Assembly (NCBI RefSeq): GCF_003986935.1
Contig: NZ_RJZE01000001.1
Coordinates: 422,215 to 486,214 of the forward strand
Direction: 5' to 3'
Length of the DNA stretch: 64,000 bases
DNA from: Paraburkholderia kururiensis JCM 10599 = LMG 19447
GTDB lineage: Bacteria; Pseudomonadota; Gammaproteobacteria; Burkholderiales; Burkholderiaceae
Positions 34,666 through 42,935 of the stretch are shown here, one piece after another (within the stretch, counting starts at the first letter, position 1; each line of letters starts with the position of its first letter). Both the position numbers and the translations under genes were made by a program. A model generated the notes under the pieces. The model ran no database searches. It saw only the letters and a list, made by a program, of their open reading frames with translations, and was not told the DNA's origin.

Positions 34666-35748
34666 TCAAGGCAGCGCGGCGTAAGCGGTGGCGAGATGGT
34701 ACGGCGTGGTGGACGGCATGTCCGCGCGCGCAACGTCGCCTGCGGGCGTCTTGCACTCGAACCAACCGCGCGCGTGCAGAAAGCGCTCGCGAAAGCGCTC
34801 GATCTGCTGCGGCAGCGCTGCGCGCACCGCGACGTCGCTATGTGTGGCGAGCGCGCGCAGATATTCGGTCTGCGCCCAGATGCGCTGCGTGGCATCGAGC
34901 ATGCCGCCGTGTTCATCGAGCGCCGCGGCCACACCGCCTGTCGATGCGTCCACGCCGTGCTGTTGCGCGAACGTGAAGGCGCGCGACATGGCCTCGTAGA
35001 GGCCCGAGTCGCCAAGCAGACCTTTTGCGCGCGAGACCAGATAGAACCATTCGAACTGATGTCCCGGCTCGAGGCGATTGCCCTCGGCGCCGACGGGCAA
35101 CTCCGCGATGCAGCCCGTGGGCGCGTGCACGAACGTGCGCGCGATGGCTTGCGTGAGGCGCGTGATGGCGCCGTCGAACGCGGCATCGCGCGTGGCTTCG
35201 CGCGCGGCAAGCCAGGCTTCCGTGAGATGCATCAGCGGATTCTGCAGCGGCGTGCCGGTGACGCTGCGAAAGTCTTCGCCCAGCGCCGCATTGAAGAGGC
35301 CGCCGTGCGCGGCGAAGCGCTCTTCGATCAGCGCGGACGTGCTGTGCACGACACCCAGCGCGTCGCGATTGCCGAACTGCGCGCCATACACGGAGCACGC
35401 GAAGACGACGAACGCGTGCGTGTAGAGGTCTTTCGTGGTGTCGAGCGGCGCGCCGTCCGGGCCGACGCTGTAGAACCAGCCGCCGTGACGGCGATCTTCG
35501 AACGTGTGGCGCAGGGCATCGAAGAGCGTGTGCGCGTGGGCGTCGTCGTTGGCGAGCGAGAAGACGAACAGCTGGCGCGCGCACGCCATCGCGCGATAGC
35601 GGGTGACGGGCAGCGGACGGTGATCGTCCGCCGTCACCGCTTCATAGGGCAGACGCAGCGCGGCGTTGAAGCCGGCGTTGCGCCACAGCGGCAGAATCAC
35701 CTGAGAGAAATGATCGCGCAGCGCGGCTGCCGGCGTGGATGCGTTCAT
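34666..35748 (-). CDS. AGE-family sugar epimerase/isomerase (N-acylglucosamine 2-epimerase fold)
   Basis: A 360-residue (alpha/alpha)6-barrel protein with the family motif LEPGHQFEWFYLVSRAKGLL and HLTEAWLAAREATRD. Members interconvert aldoses and ketoses or epimerise N-acyl amino sugars; mannose isomerase and YihS are the nearest functional guesses. The start is the Met before NASTPAAALRDHF; an upstream in-frame Met at 35796 lies in unlikely sequence. It has no sugar operon around it. Confidence 0.78.
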   Translation of the reverse strand: MNASTPAAALRDHFSQVILPLWRNAGFNAALRLPYEAVTADDHRPLPVTRYRAMACARQLFVFSLANDDAHAHTLFDALRHTFEDRRHGGWFYSVGPDGAPLDTTKDLYTHAFVVFACSVYGAQFGNRDALGVVHSTSALIEERFAAHGGLFNAALGEDFRSVTGTPLQNPLMHLTEAWLAAREATRDAAFDGAITRLTQAIARTFVHAPTGCIAELPVGAEGNRLEPGHQFEWFYLVSRAKGLLGDSGLYEAMSRAFTFAQQHGVDASTGGVAAALDEHGGMLDATQRIWAQTEYLRALATHSDVAVRAALPQQIERFRERFLHARGWFECKTPAGDVARADMPSTTPYHLATAYAALP

Positions 35749-36096
35749 CTGGGTAAGCGTCGCGTCGGCGCGTGCGTGGGAACTGCGCGCACGCATGCGG
35801 ACGGCGGTAGATCGGGAAGGTTGCGATTGTACGCCGTTCGCTTTGCGCGTCTCATCGCGGGCATGGCGCGCGACGCCTGTGGGCGAGCGTCAGCGGCGTG
35901 GTGCTGTCGGGTGTTTCGGAGAATGCTGGAGTGCCAAGCGAGTGGCAAACGAGTGCCGAATGAGGTCGGCAGAAGCGCGGCTACGTGCGACAATGCCGCC
36001 TTGAAATTGCAGCAAGTCCAGACAGCATTGCGGGACGGCCCAACCGAGGCATGGGCCACGGTGAGGCCGCCGCGCGGCGACAATCGCACGTTCCCT
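35749..36096. other. Divergent intergenic region
   Basis: 348 bp between the isomerase gene and the membrane-protein gene at 36097. No supported ORF, hairpin terminator or clear promoter is seen. The long open frames on both strands here reflect GC bias. Confidence 0.4.
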
Positions 36097-37515
36097 ATGG
36101 CAGATTCCGCAGCACCCAGAACCACTCGCACCTCGCGCGCCGCGTCCACGAAACGGCGCGCTTCCACCGTTTCCACGGATACCGAAAACAAGCTCGCGCG
36201 CGCCGCCCAGTCGGTGCAGCGTCTGGCACAACTCACCGACGTGCCGCGCGACGACAGCACGCTCGACCTCTTTCCCGACGACCCCACGCGCGAACTGGTC
36301 GAAGCGATGCAGATCGACGTGAGGCAGGGCACGCTCTCGGGTTTCGAATTGCCGGAGGTCGTGCTGGCGGCCGTGACGGCGACCCAGCACGATGCATTGG
36401 CCGCCGTAACGGCCGAGCAGGCGAAGCCGGCACGGCGCTCGATGCGTGCGTCGAAAGCGGAAGCCGTTGCTGCGGAGCAGACCGATGGTGCGCAAGACGA
36501 GCAGGTGGTGCCCGCCACGGTTGCCCGGGGTGTCGCGAATGAGGTGAGCGAGAAAGCCGCTGAGGATGAGGGCGCGGATGCGGTGACTGCCGCCCGGGCA
36601 AACGATACGACTTGCGGCGAAGCTCGCAGCGAAGCTCCGGCGATGGCCACGCTCGCCGCCAGTACCGGACGACATGCAAATGAAACCGCGGTTGCCAATG
36701 ATCGTGCGGCCACTGCGCCTGGCGATGCGGACCCCGAACCTTCTTCCCCCGACGGGCCGGCCGCCCACGCCGTCGAACGTTCTGCGAGCAAGGACGCGAG
36801 TAGTGCGTCGCCGCCGACCGTAACGCAACGCAATGCCTCCTCGCCTGCGCAGACGCTCGCTTCGATCGCGAACACCGCTGCGCCGGCGTCGGACGCATTG
36901 CGATCGGTGCTTCAGGCGCGTCAGCAGGCCATGGCCGCGAATGGGTCGACGACCGCCACACCCGGTGTTTCGGCGCAGCGGTTCGCGGCGCCGCGCACGG
37001 CAAGTGCGCCGCTGGAGACAGTCGCGGGCAATACCGCGCATCACGTCAGCCCGGAACTGGACCGCGCCCGCACGACGGCGTTTGCCGATACGGTGGATGC
37101 GCTCTATGGCGTGATCGCCGATCAGCGCCGCGCCGCCGCAGATCATTCGCGGCGAATGAAGTGGATGCTTTCCATCGTGGTGGGCGCGCTGCTCGCAACG
37201 GTGGCGATCGGCATCGCGCAGACGCTGCTGCTGATGCGGCTCACGCGCGACACCACCGCGCAGCAGCAGCGCATGGAGCAAATGCTGATGAGCCAGCAAG
37301 CGACGCTCGCTACGCTGCTCGATACCGATTCGGCGACGGTCGCCGTGCCACAGCCGGCCGCACTGACGGCTGCGCGGACGAACGCCACGACTGCGCCTTC
37401 CGTGGGAGCCGGTGGACCCGCGCAGGCCACGCAACATTCCGCCGCGACAAGCGCGCGGCACAGCGCGAAATCTCAGCACGCGCATAAGACGAAAGCGTCG
37501 TCGGCGACGCATTGA
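36097..37515 (+). CDS. Low-complexity single-pass membrane protein of unknown function
   Basis: About 472 residues. A basic N-terminus leads to a motif DDSTLDLFPDDPTRELVEAM (about 48-67). A long Ala/Glu/Thr-rich disordered region (about 85-340) follows, then one membrane helix (MKWMLSIVVGALLATVAIGI, near 345-375) and a His/Lys/Ala-rich tail. The topology suggests a long cytoplasmic arm and a short periplasmic tail. The start is chosen at the Met that removes clearly non-coding sequence, but no good ribosome-binding site is visible. I do not recognise the family. Confidence 0.55.
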   Translation: MADSAAPRTTRTSRAASTKRRASTVSTDTENKLARAAQSVQRLAQLTDVPRDDSTLDLFPDDPTRELVEAMQIDVRQGTLSGFELPEVVLAAVTATQHDALAAVTAEQAKPARRSMRASKAEAVAAEQTDGAQDEQVVPATVARGVANEVSEKAAEDEGADAVTAARANDTTCGEARSEAPAMATLAASTGRHANETAVANDRAATAPGDADPEPSSPDGPAAHAVERSASKDASSASPPTVTQRNASSPAQTLASIANTAAPASDALRSVLQARQQAMAANGSTTATPGVSAQRFAAPRTASAPLETVAGNTAHHVSPELDRARTTAFADTVDALYGVIADQRRAAADHSRRMKWMLSIVVGALLATVAIGIAQTLLLMRLTRDTTAQQQRMEQMLMSQQATLATLLDTDSATVAVPQPAALTAARTNATTAPSVGAGGPAQATQHSAATSARHSAKSQHAHKTKASSATH

Positions 37516-37605
37516 CCCGGCCCGCGCCGCCACGCGATATTCGCCTTGAACCGCCCGCCGCTGCCGCCTATCTTTTAAGTCGCTTTCCTCCTTCCGGAGA
37601 CGACC

Positions 37606-37845
37606 ATGGGCGGCGACGCAGTCAATGTGCACTTCGACAGGACACACCTGGTGCTCGACCTGTTGGATGGGCGGGCCATTCAGTTTCCGCTGCACTGGTT
37701 TCCCGTGCTGGAAGCGGCGACCCAGGCGGAGCGCGAGCACTTCGCGATATCGATGGACCGCAAGCAGTTGTACTGGCCGGAACTCGACGAAGACGTGAAC
37801 GTGACGGCGCTTCTCATGTCGATGGCGGAAGGCACGCGACATTAG
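37606..37845 (+). CDS. DUF2442-family small protein
   Basis: A 79-residue protein with the DUF2442 plan: VHFDRTHLVLDLLDGRAIQF (DGR motif), PLHWFPVL, then LYWPELDEDVNVTALL (the LDEDV signature). Relatives are often paired with toxin-antitoxin or DUF4160 genes; no partner is adjacent here. CCGGAG precedes the start at a normal spacing. The function is unknown. Confidence 0.8.
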   Translation: MGGDAVNVHFDRTHLVLDLLDGRAIQFPLHWFPVLEAATQAEREHFAISMDRKQLYWPELDEDVNVTALLMSMAEGTRH

Positions 37846-38191
37846 ATGTCTGTGGTCTATCGAGGCCTTGATCGTCGGATCGCTGGCAACTTTCGGTTTT
37901 CGGCTTTCGTGCTGGAAGGGTTGGCGCTCGCGTTGCTCCTTGCCTGCCTTGCCTTGACCGCCGATTGTGTCCGCCAGATGCCGCGTGACGCTTTCGCGTG
38001 GCGGTTTCTGCCTACCTCTCAATCGCGACTCGTCCCACGGGCTCGACGTGGCGAGTCCGTGTCGGCCTGCCATGCCTTTTCCGGTGCCTCGCGGATGATC
38101 CGGCCCGCGTCGCCTGAACCGGACCTGGGCCGGAAAAGTTCGCGCCAGAAACCGTATATACTGTTTATACCAATTAACGACGGGGATCGTG
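37846..38191. other. Intergenic region upstream of the Lys/Ala-rich protein gene
   Basis: 346 bp. One frame stays open and could encode a short hydrophobic peptide, but it runs out of frame into the next gene and is not supported. The right end carries the palindromic promoter region at 38154-38170. Confidence 0.4.
38154..38170 (+). promoter_or_regulatory. Palindrome GTATA-N7-TATAC overlapping a -10 region
   Basis: GTATATACTGTTTATAC lies about 22-38 bp before the ATG. It contains TATACT, a good -10 hexamer, so a protein bound to it would block transcription. The encoded protein has a ribbon-helix-helix-like C-terminus, making autoregulation plausible. Confidence 0.5.
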
Positions 38192-38863
38192 ATGAGCACA
38201 CCGCAAAGCAAGCAGCCAACGAAGAAGGCGTTCCAGCTCCCGAAAGGCGCAGAGGAACCGGCAACGGGCAACAGCGAGCAGCCTGCCGCCAAGGCGAGCC
38301 GCCGCGCCGCCACGTCGAAGCCGGCGGCCGACGCCGCGACGGCGAAGCAGGCGACGTCGGTGAAGGCTGCGCCGGTGAAGGGGAAGAAGGCGCCGGCTAC
38401 GGGGCAGAAGAAGGCGGGCAAAGCGGTCACTGAAGTGGTAGCCGAGGCTGCCGCGCAAGCCGTCGCGAAAAAGAACGCGGAAAAGAACGGGGAAAAGGCT
38501 GCACAGACGCCGGCGAAGAAGAAGGCTGCAGAGGCCGCATCGAAGAAACCCACCAAGGCTGCCAGGACCACCGAAGCCACCAGAGCCACCAAAGACGAAC
38601 CCGCCGCGAAGGTCGCCGCAGAAGAAAAAGCGCGCCGCGCGAAGAAGGAAAAGGTAGTGCGCGACAGCTTCACGATGCCGAAATCGGACTACGCGAAGAT
38701 CGCTGAACTCAAGCAGCGTTGTTTGTCCGCGGGCGTGCAGGCGAAGAAGAGCGAGCTGCTGCGTGCGGGCTTGCTGCTGCTCGCCGCGAAAGATGAAAAG
38801 GGGCTCGTGGACGCCGTTTCGGCGGTCGAACTCGTCAAGACCGGGCGCCCCGCCAACGCGTAA
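38192..38863 (+). CDS. Lys/Ala-rich protein with C-terminal ribbon-helix-helix-like domain
   Basis: A 223-residue, strongly basic protein. Residues 1-150 are a PAKK/AAKK-type histone-H1-like tail. The last 65 residues (VRDSFTMPKSDYAKIAELKQRC ... KKSELLRAGLLLLAAK) have the strand-helix-helix spacing of ribbon-helix-helix DNA-binding proteins. A nucleoid-associated or autoregulated DNA-binding role is inferred. GGGG precedes the ATG; a GTG codon directly before it is an alternative start. Confidence 0.7.
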   Translation: MSTPQSKQPTKKAFQLPKGAEEPATGNSEQPAAKASRRAATSKPAADAATAKQATSVKAAPVKGKKAPATGQKKAGKAVTEVVAEAAAQAVAKKNAEKNGEKAAQTPAKKKAAEAASKKPTKAARTTEATRATKDEPAAKVAAEEKARRAKKEKVVRDSFTMPKSDYAKIAELKQRCLSAGVQAKKSELLRAGLLLLAAKDEKGLVDAVSAVELVKTGRPANA

Positions 38864-38977
38864 CGTTTCTTTCCGTCGATGCTGTTCCGAGGCCGCCGTG
38901 TGCGGCCTTTTTCAATTCCGCCAGCGGCCGATGTATGGCAAGTCACGCAGATACGCCGCTGCGCCAAACGGCCGTCC

Positions 38978-40063
38978 TCAGTGCGAATGCCGGTGATGGA
39001 TATCCGGGTAGTGCGCATGCGTATGGGCGATCGCATCGTGCTGATGTGGGTGGGTATGCGGCTCGTTGCCGTCCCAGTCGAAGTCGTGCGTGTGCCGGTG
39101 ATGTTCGTCATGCCGGTGACGATGGCTGTGCTGCATCGGCTCATGCGTGTGAGCATGTTCGTGACGCTCGCGCAGATGCAGCCAGACGCCCAGCCCCATG
39201 AGAACGGCGGCGGCCCAGAACGGCCACGGCGGCATCTGTGGCCAGAAGATGAGGGCCAACGCCACGCCGAACAGCGGGGCAACCGAGAAATACGCGCCAG
39301 TGCGCGCGGTGCCGAGGTGGCGCAACGCCACAACGAAGAGCGCAAGGCTCACGCCATATCCTGCGAAGCCGGTGACCATTGCCGCGAGCGCCGTTGCGGC
39401 TTCGGGCAGATGGGCGCCTGATCCCAGCGAGATCGCCAGATTGACCGAGCCGGCCACCAGTCCTTTGAGGCAGGCAATCATCGTTGCGTCGTGGGCGGAG
39501 ATTTTGCGGGTGAGGTTGTTGTCGATGGCCCAGCAGGCACACGCGGCCGCCACGAAGAGTGCGCCCGTCGTCATGCCGCCTGCACCCGGTTGCCAGGAGA
39601 GCAACAGGCCGCCCGCCACGATGGCGACCATACCCAGAAAGACCGACAGATCGACGTTCTCGCGGAACACCACCCACGCGATTACCGCGGTGAACACCCC
39701 TTCCAGGTTCAGCAGCAGCGACGCCGTGGCGGCCGGCGTCGTGGTGAGGCCGAGCATGAGAAGGGCGGGGCCGGCCACACCGCCCGCGGCGATCGCGCCC
39801 GCCAGCCATGGAATCTCAGCGGACGCGATGTGGTCGTTACGCGCGGCTTCCTTTGCGTGCCGCCTTGCTCGCTGTATCGACATGACGGCGGCGAGCCCGA
39901 TGCCGCTGCCCAGATAGAAGAGCCCCGCCACCATGAACGGAGAAATCGACCCGAGCAACGCCTTGGCAAGCGGAGTCGTGGCACCGAAGAGCGCAGCGGC
40001 CAAAAGTGCCGTGAATGCGGCATTCAGGTGAAGACTCGGGCGGGAATTCGGAGGGGCTTGCAT
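38978..40063 (-). CDS. EamA/DMT-family transporter with polyhistidine C-terminal tail
   Basis: A 361-residue protein with ten predicted membrane helices in two EamA halves (LLAAALFGATTPLAKALLGS; GALFVAAACACWAIDNNLTRK). A cytoplasmic tail of about 63 residues contains 23 His, mostly as HxH repeats with Asp (for example HSHRHRHDEHHRHTHD). DMT carriers usually move metabolites, whereas His-rich tails are typical of Zn2+, Ni2+ or Co2+ carriers such as CDF and NicO proteins. A metal-linked transport or buffering role is therefore likely. The start is the first Met before the hydrophobic core. Confidence 0.82.
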   Translation of the reverse strand: MQAPPNSRPSLHLNAAFTALLAAALFGATTPLAKALLGSISPFMVAGLFYLGSGIGLAAVMSIQRARRHAKEAARNDHIASAEIPWLAGAIAAGGVAGPALLMLGLTTTPAATASLLLNLEGVFTAVIAWVVFRENVDLSVFLGMVAIVAGGLLLSWQPGAGGMTTGALFVAAACACWAIDNNLTRKISAHDATMIACLKGLVAGSVNLAISLGSGAHLPEAATALAAMVTGFAGYGVSLALFVVALRHLGTARTGAYFSVAPLFGVALALIFWPQMPPWPFWAAAVLMGLGVWLHLRERHEHAHTHEPMQHSHRHRHDEHHRHTHDFDWDGNEPHTHPHQHDAIAHTHAHYPDIHHRHSH

Positions 40064-40331
40064 GAGACTGAGGATCCATTGAAACGGCAATTGGGCGGCG
40101 AGACGCAACGATACATCGACGGCGTGACGTGACGACAGTCGGCCATTCGGTGGAGTGCAGACCGTCTGGAAAAAGGGCGCGAAATAAAGAGATTTGTCCC
40201 TGTTTCGGGTGCGCGAGCCCAGCCGCGATCCATGGTGCCTGTATGTTGTATCGCTGCAACGCGTCAATCTTGTCTACGCCGGCTTTTTCAAGGATCTCCA
40301 AAAAAATGCTGCGGCGCACTAGCGTCTAACT
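40064..40331. other. Divergent intergenic region
   Basis: 268 bp without a supported ORF, between the transporter start and the AGGGAAAACCCT repeats of the next gene. Confidence 0.4.
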
Positions 40332-40369
40332 AGGGAAAACCCTATACTTCATAGGTCAGGGAAAACCCT
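40332..40369 (+). promoter_or_regulatory. Two AGGGAAAACCCT palindromes flanking a -10 (promoter/operator)
   Basis: Exact 12-bp copies at 40332-40343 and 40358-40369, 26 bp apart in register. TATACT (40343-40348) lies directly after the first. The second is 29 bp before the ATG of the 51-aa gene. The interrupted palindrome AGGG-AAAA-CCCT looks like a protein-binding site. Confidence 0.6.
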
Positions 40370-40398
40370 TAATCACTCAGCACCAACCGGGAGTCGCC

Positions 40399-40554
40399 AT
40401 GAGCTTTATCCTCGCACTGTTCCAGAAGGTGAGCGATCTCTTCGCGTCGCCGCACCTGCCGATGGACTCCGACTATTCGTACGAAGCGCGCCACCGCGAA
40501 GCCGAGCGCCTGCGCCGCTCGCAGGTCTCGCTGTTCGGCATTCTTGGCGACTGA
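40399..40554 (+). CDS. Small DUF3563-like protein (51 aa)
   Basis: A 51-codon ORF with GGGAG before the ATG, a promoter/operator upstream and an intrinsic terminator downstream, so it is a self-contained gene. The product begins MSFILALFQKVSDLFASPHL and continues with a charged helix (YSYEARHREAERLRRSQ). The hydrophobic start plus amphipathic helix resembles the small DUF3563 proteins frequent in Burkholderia. The role is unknown. Confidence 0.7.
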   Translation: MSFILALFQKVSDLFASPHLPMDSDYSYEARHREAERLRRSQVSLFGILGD

Positions 40555-40668
40555 TCGAATCGATTCCCCGTTTTGCGCGGGCGCATTGGCTTTCGCGCAG
40601 CCGTCTTTGTCGAACTGCGTGTTTGGCTCACCGTAGGGCCGGGTAGATAGACACGGCAAGAACGCTGC

Positions 40669-40706
40669 AAGGCCGGCTTTCCCTCAGCGGGAAAGCCGGC
40701 CTTTTT
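40669..40706 (+). terminator. Rho-independent terminator of the 51-aa gene
   Basis: A perfect 15-bp stem (AAGGCCGGCTTTCCC with its complement) around a TCAGC loop, followed by five T. Confidence 0.92.
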
Positions 40707-40818
40707 AATTGTTGGTCCCTTCCGGTGTCTTCAAATCGAACCGCCTCGTGTGGCTGCTCGCGAGACACGCCGTCGGCGCGTTCGCTTACGGTTCATACAC
40801 TTGCGGTCGCTGTGCCCA

Positions 40819-41061
40819 GGTTTTCCACACCCTTGCCAACAAAATATGTGGAAAACCGGCATGCGCCGGGTGGAGGCGCATTTTCTTCCGTACGTCGAGT
40901 GGTGCGGCTGCGTCCAAAACCCGTCAAAGCTTCCCGTCTGCTGCCTCTTGGCGCCGTCTGCCCGTCGTTGCAACGCGACACGAAAATCGTTGCCCATCAG
41001 TGTCTTGCTGGGCATGTCCGGGCGTTTTCCACAGCCTTGCCAACAAAAAATGGGGATAACT
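40819..41061. repeat. Paired DnaA-box-like repeats (about 38 bp, 204 bp apart)
   Basis: Copy 1 (40819-40857) is GGTTTTCCACA, a spacer containing CCTTGCCAACAAAA, then TGTGGAAAACC, an 11-bp perfect inverted repeat. Copy 2 (41023-41061) keeps GTTTTCCACA and CCTTGCCAACAAAA, but its right arm is GGGGATAAC. TTTTCCACA and GGATAAC resemble DnaA boxes (TTATCCACA). The DNA between the copies has no ORF. Confidence 0.55.
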
Positions 41062-41149
41062 CCGTTAGCCGTTGGGCCGATTGTCGGTGACGAACGGGCG
41101 CACCGATAATCAGGCCGTACCTTCCTGCGGCCCCATCACGGAGGCGTCC

Positions 41150-41452
41150 ATGCAATTTCCCACGGGATCTGTTGTTGCGCTGAGCTCGGCGGCATCGACG
41201 GTGTTTTCCATCGGCATGATTTCGCTCACCTGGTGGGGCATTCACGAACCCACGCCGTGGCGCGCCGGCGACGTGGTGGTCACGCTGCTCGCGCTGTTCG
41301 GGTTCGCGTGCCTCGGTTTCGTGCCGTGGCTGGCCACCTCGCCCATGCGGCATGAGGCCGACGAGTCGCGGGTGGCGATTGCGCGTCGCGCGTTTCTGGC
41401 GGGCGTGATCGCGATGTGGCTGTCCATCGTCGCCGCGATCGTCGTCGCATGA
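41150..41452 (+). CDS. Small membrane protein of unknown function (100 aa)
   Basis: GGAGG precedes the ATG by six bases. Three hydrophobic helices are predicted (about residues 8-27, 35-55 and 76-99), with a charged cytoplasmic loop (RHEADESRVAIARR) between the second and third. I recognise no family. A hairpin follows at 41473-41500. Confidence 0.65.
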   Translation: MQFPTGSVVALSSAASTVFSIGMISLTWWGIHEPTPWRAGDVVVTLLALFGFACLGFVPWLATSPMRHEADESRVAIARRAFLAGVIAMWLSIVAAIVVA

Positions 41453-41472
41453 AACGCGGCGGACGAGGTCAT

Positions 41473-41500
41473 GCGAGGCACCGGCAAGCCGGCGCCTCGC
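41473..41500. terminator. Hairpin between convergent membrane-protein and porin genes
   Basis: GCGAGGC-A-CCGGC pairs with GCCGG and GCCTCGC around an AA loop. It has no T run, so it is a possible bidirectional terminator. Confidence 0.5.
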
Positions 41501-41571
41501 AACCGGTCACCGCGCGCAGGCGTCGCGATATTATCCATCGCGCAAGCCCGCGCTGCGGTCGCCCACAACGA

Positions 41572-42729
41572 TCAGAACCGCGTGCGCATGCCCACCGTGC
41601 CGACCACCTGGTTCGCCGTCGAAGACGCGCCGCCGGCCGTATTGATGAATGCCACGTAGTTCTTGCCCGACGCGTGCTGGTACATCGCTTCGAGGTAGAC
41701 GTCCGTACGCTTGGAGAGCTTGTAGACCGTCTGGAAGTCGACCTGGTGCCACTTCGGATCTGCGCCGAACGTCGACGTGTTGTCCACGTGCCCGTTCGTG
41801 TACGTGTATGCGAGGCCGAGGCTCAGCGCCGGCGTGACCGCGTACTTGCCGTTCACTTCGAAGTTGTTGAAGCTCACCGTGCCGCCCGTCGAACCGAACG
41901 AGCCCGAGTTCTCGTACTCGCTGCGGGTGTAGACGAAGCCCGTCACGAACGGTCCGAACGCATAGTTGATGCCGCCGCCGAACGAACGCATGCGGTCCGC
42001 GCCGAGCGCGAAGCCGCCCTTGCCGTTCGCCGCCGATTCGGCCAGGTCCACGGCACCCGGGCTGCTCGCCGTGGCACCCTTCGAGCCATTGATCTGCAAA
42101 AAGCCGCCGGCTACCGAAAGCGGGCCGTTCGTATAGCTCGCGCCGAAGCTGTAGGCGCGGTTCATCGCGAAGTCCGTGTTGTTCGAGAACGCGTACAGGC
42201 CGCCGAACTTGATGCCCGCGTAGTCGTTGCTCGCGAACTTGACCGCGTTGCTGATACGCAGCGAGTGGTTCAGGTTGTCGTTGTCGAACGGGTGCGCAAA
42301 GCTCGCGTCGCCGAAGGTGCCCGCGGTAGCCGAGAGCGGCGCCACGTAGTCAACCAGCGAGTCGTACTGGCGGCCCAGCGTGAGCGTGCCGAGCTGGCTG
42401 CTCGAAAGACCGACATAGGCCTGGCGGCCAAAGAAGCGACTGTCCTGGCCCAGCTTGCCACTTTGCACGTTGAAGCCGTTTTCGAGGACGAACAGCGCCT
42501 TGAGGCCGCCGCCCAGGTCTTCGCTGCCGCGCACGCCGAAACGGCTGCCGTTGATGTTGCCGCTCGTCGCTTGCCAGAGCGGGCCGCTCGTTTTGCCGCT
42601 CACCACGTTGTTCGTGTACATGATGCCGGCGTCGATCAACCCGTAGAGCGTGACCGAGCTCTGTGCATGCGCGGCCGATGCGGCGAATGCACCCGCGGTC
42701 GCAAGCGCAAACGAAATCTTTTTCTTCAC
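41572..42729 (-). CDS. General (Gram-negative) porin, OmpC/OpcP type
   Basis: A 385-residue trimeric-type outer-membrane porin. It starts at GTG with GGAG eight bases upstream. A short signal peptide (VKKKISFALATAGAFAASAAHA) is followed by the classic QSSVTLYGLIDAGIMYTNNV first strand, SRFGVRGSEDLGGGLKALFVLE, and a terminal Phe (TVGMRTRF). It gives passive diffusion of small hydrophilic solutes. Upstream sequence that extends the frame is not credible coding. Confidence 0.93.
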   Translation of the reverse strand: MKKKISFALATAGAFAASAAHAQSSVTLYGLIDAGIMYTNNVVSGKTSGPLWQATSGNINGSRFGVRGSEDLGGGLKALFVLENGFNVQSGKLGQDSRFFGRQAYVGLSSSQLGTLTLGRQYDSLVDYVAPLSATAGTFGDASFAHPFDNDNLNHSLRISNAVKFASNDYAGIKFGGLYAFSNNTDFAMNRAYSFGASYTNGPLSVAGGFLQINGSKGATASSPGAVDLAESAANGKGGFALGADRMRSFGGGINYAFGPFVTGFVYTRSEYENSGSFGSTGGTVSFNNFEVNGKYAVTPALSLGLAYTYTNGHVDNTSTFGADPKWHQVDFQTVYKLSKRTDVYLEAMYQHASGKNYVAFINTAGGASSTANQVVGTVGMRTRF

Positions 42730-42935
42730 TGGAATAGCTCCTGAACTGTGCTGCAGGGGAAATGAAACTGCGTCAGGAGTGTAAGAAGGCGGCCGCGCGA
42801 GAAAAGCCGCTGTGCATGGAGAACAGTCTTGCTCAGGTTGGAACGAAGATGTCATCGCCTTGTCATGTAGCGGCAGCGGACAAGACCGTGCGCGGCCCGA
42901 AGCCGCCGCGCACTATATTGATGTGGAGAATCGAA

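Noticed and set aside
34696..36096. Upstream extension of the membrane-protein frame at 36097
   Set aside because: It runs antisense through the AGE-family gene and is Arg/Ala-rich. The real start is most likely near 36097.
37846..38433. Plus-strand ORF with a hydrophobic start after the DUF2442 gene
   Set aside because: No ribosome-binding site, and it runs out of frame through most of the Lys/Ala-rich gene.
35890..38673. 927-codon minus-strand ORF
   Set aside because: Overlaps three plus-strand genes, including the DUF2442 gene with recognisable motifs; composition is low-complexity Arg/Ala.
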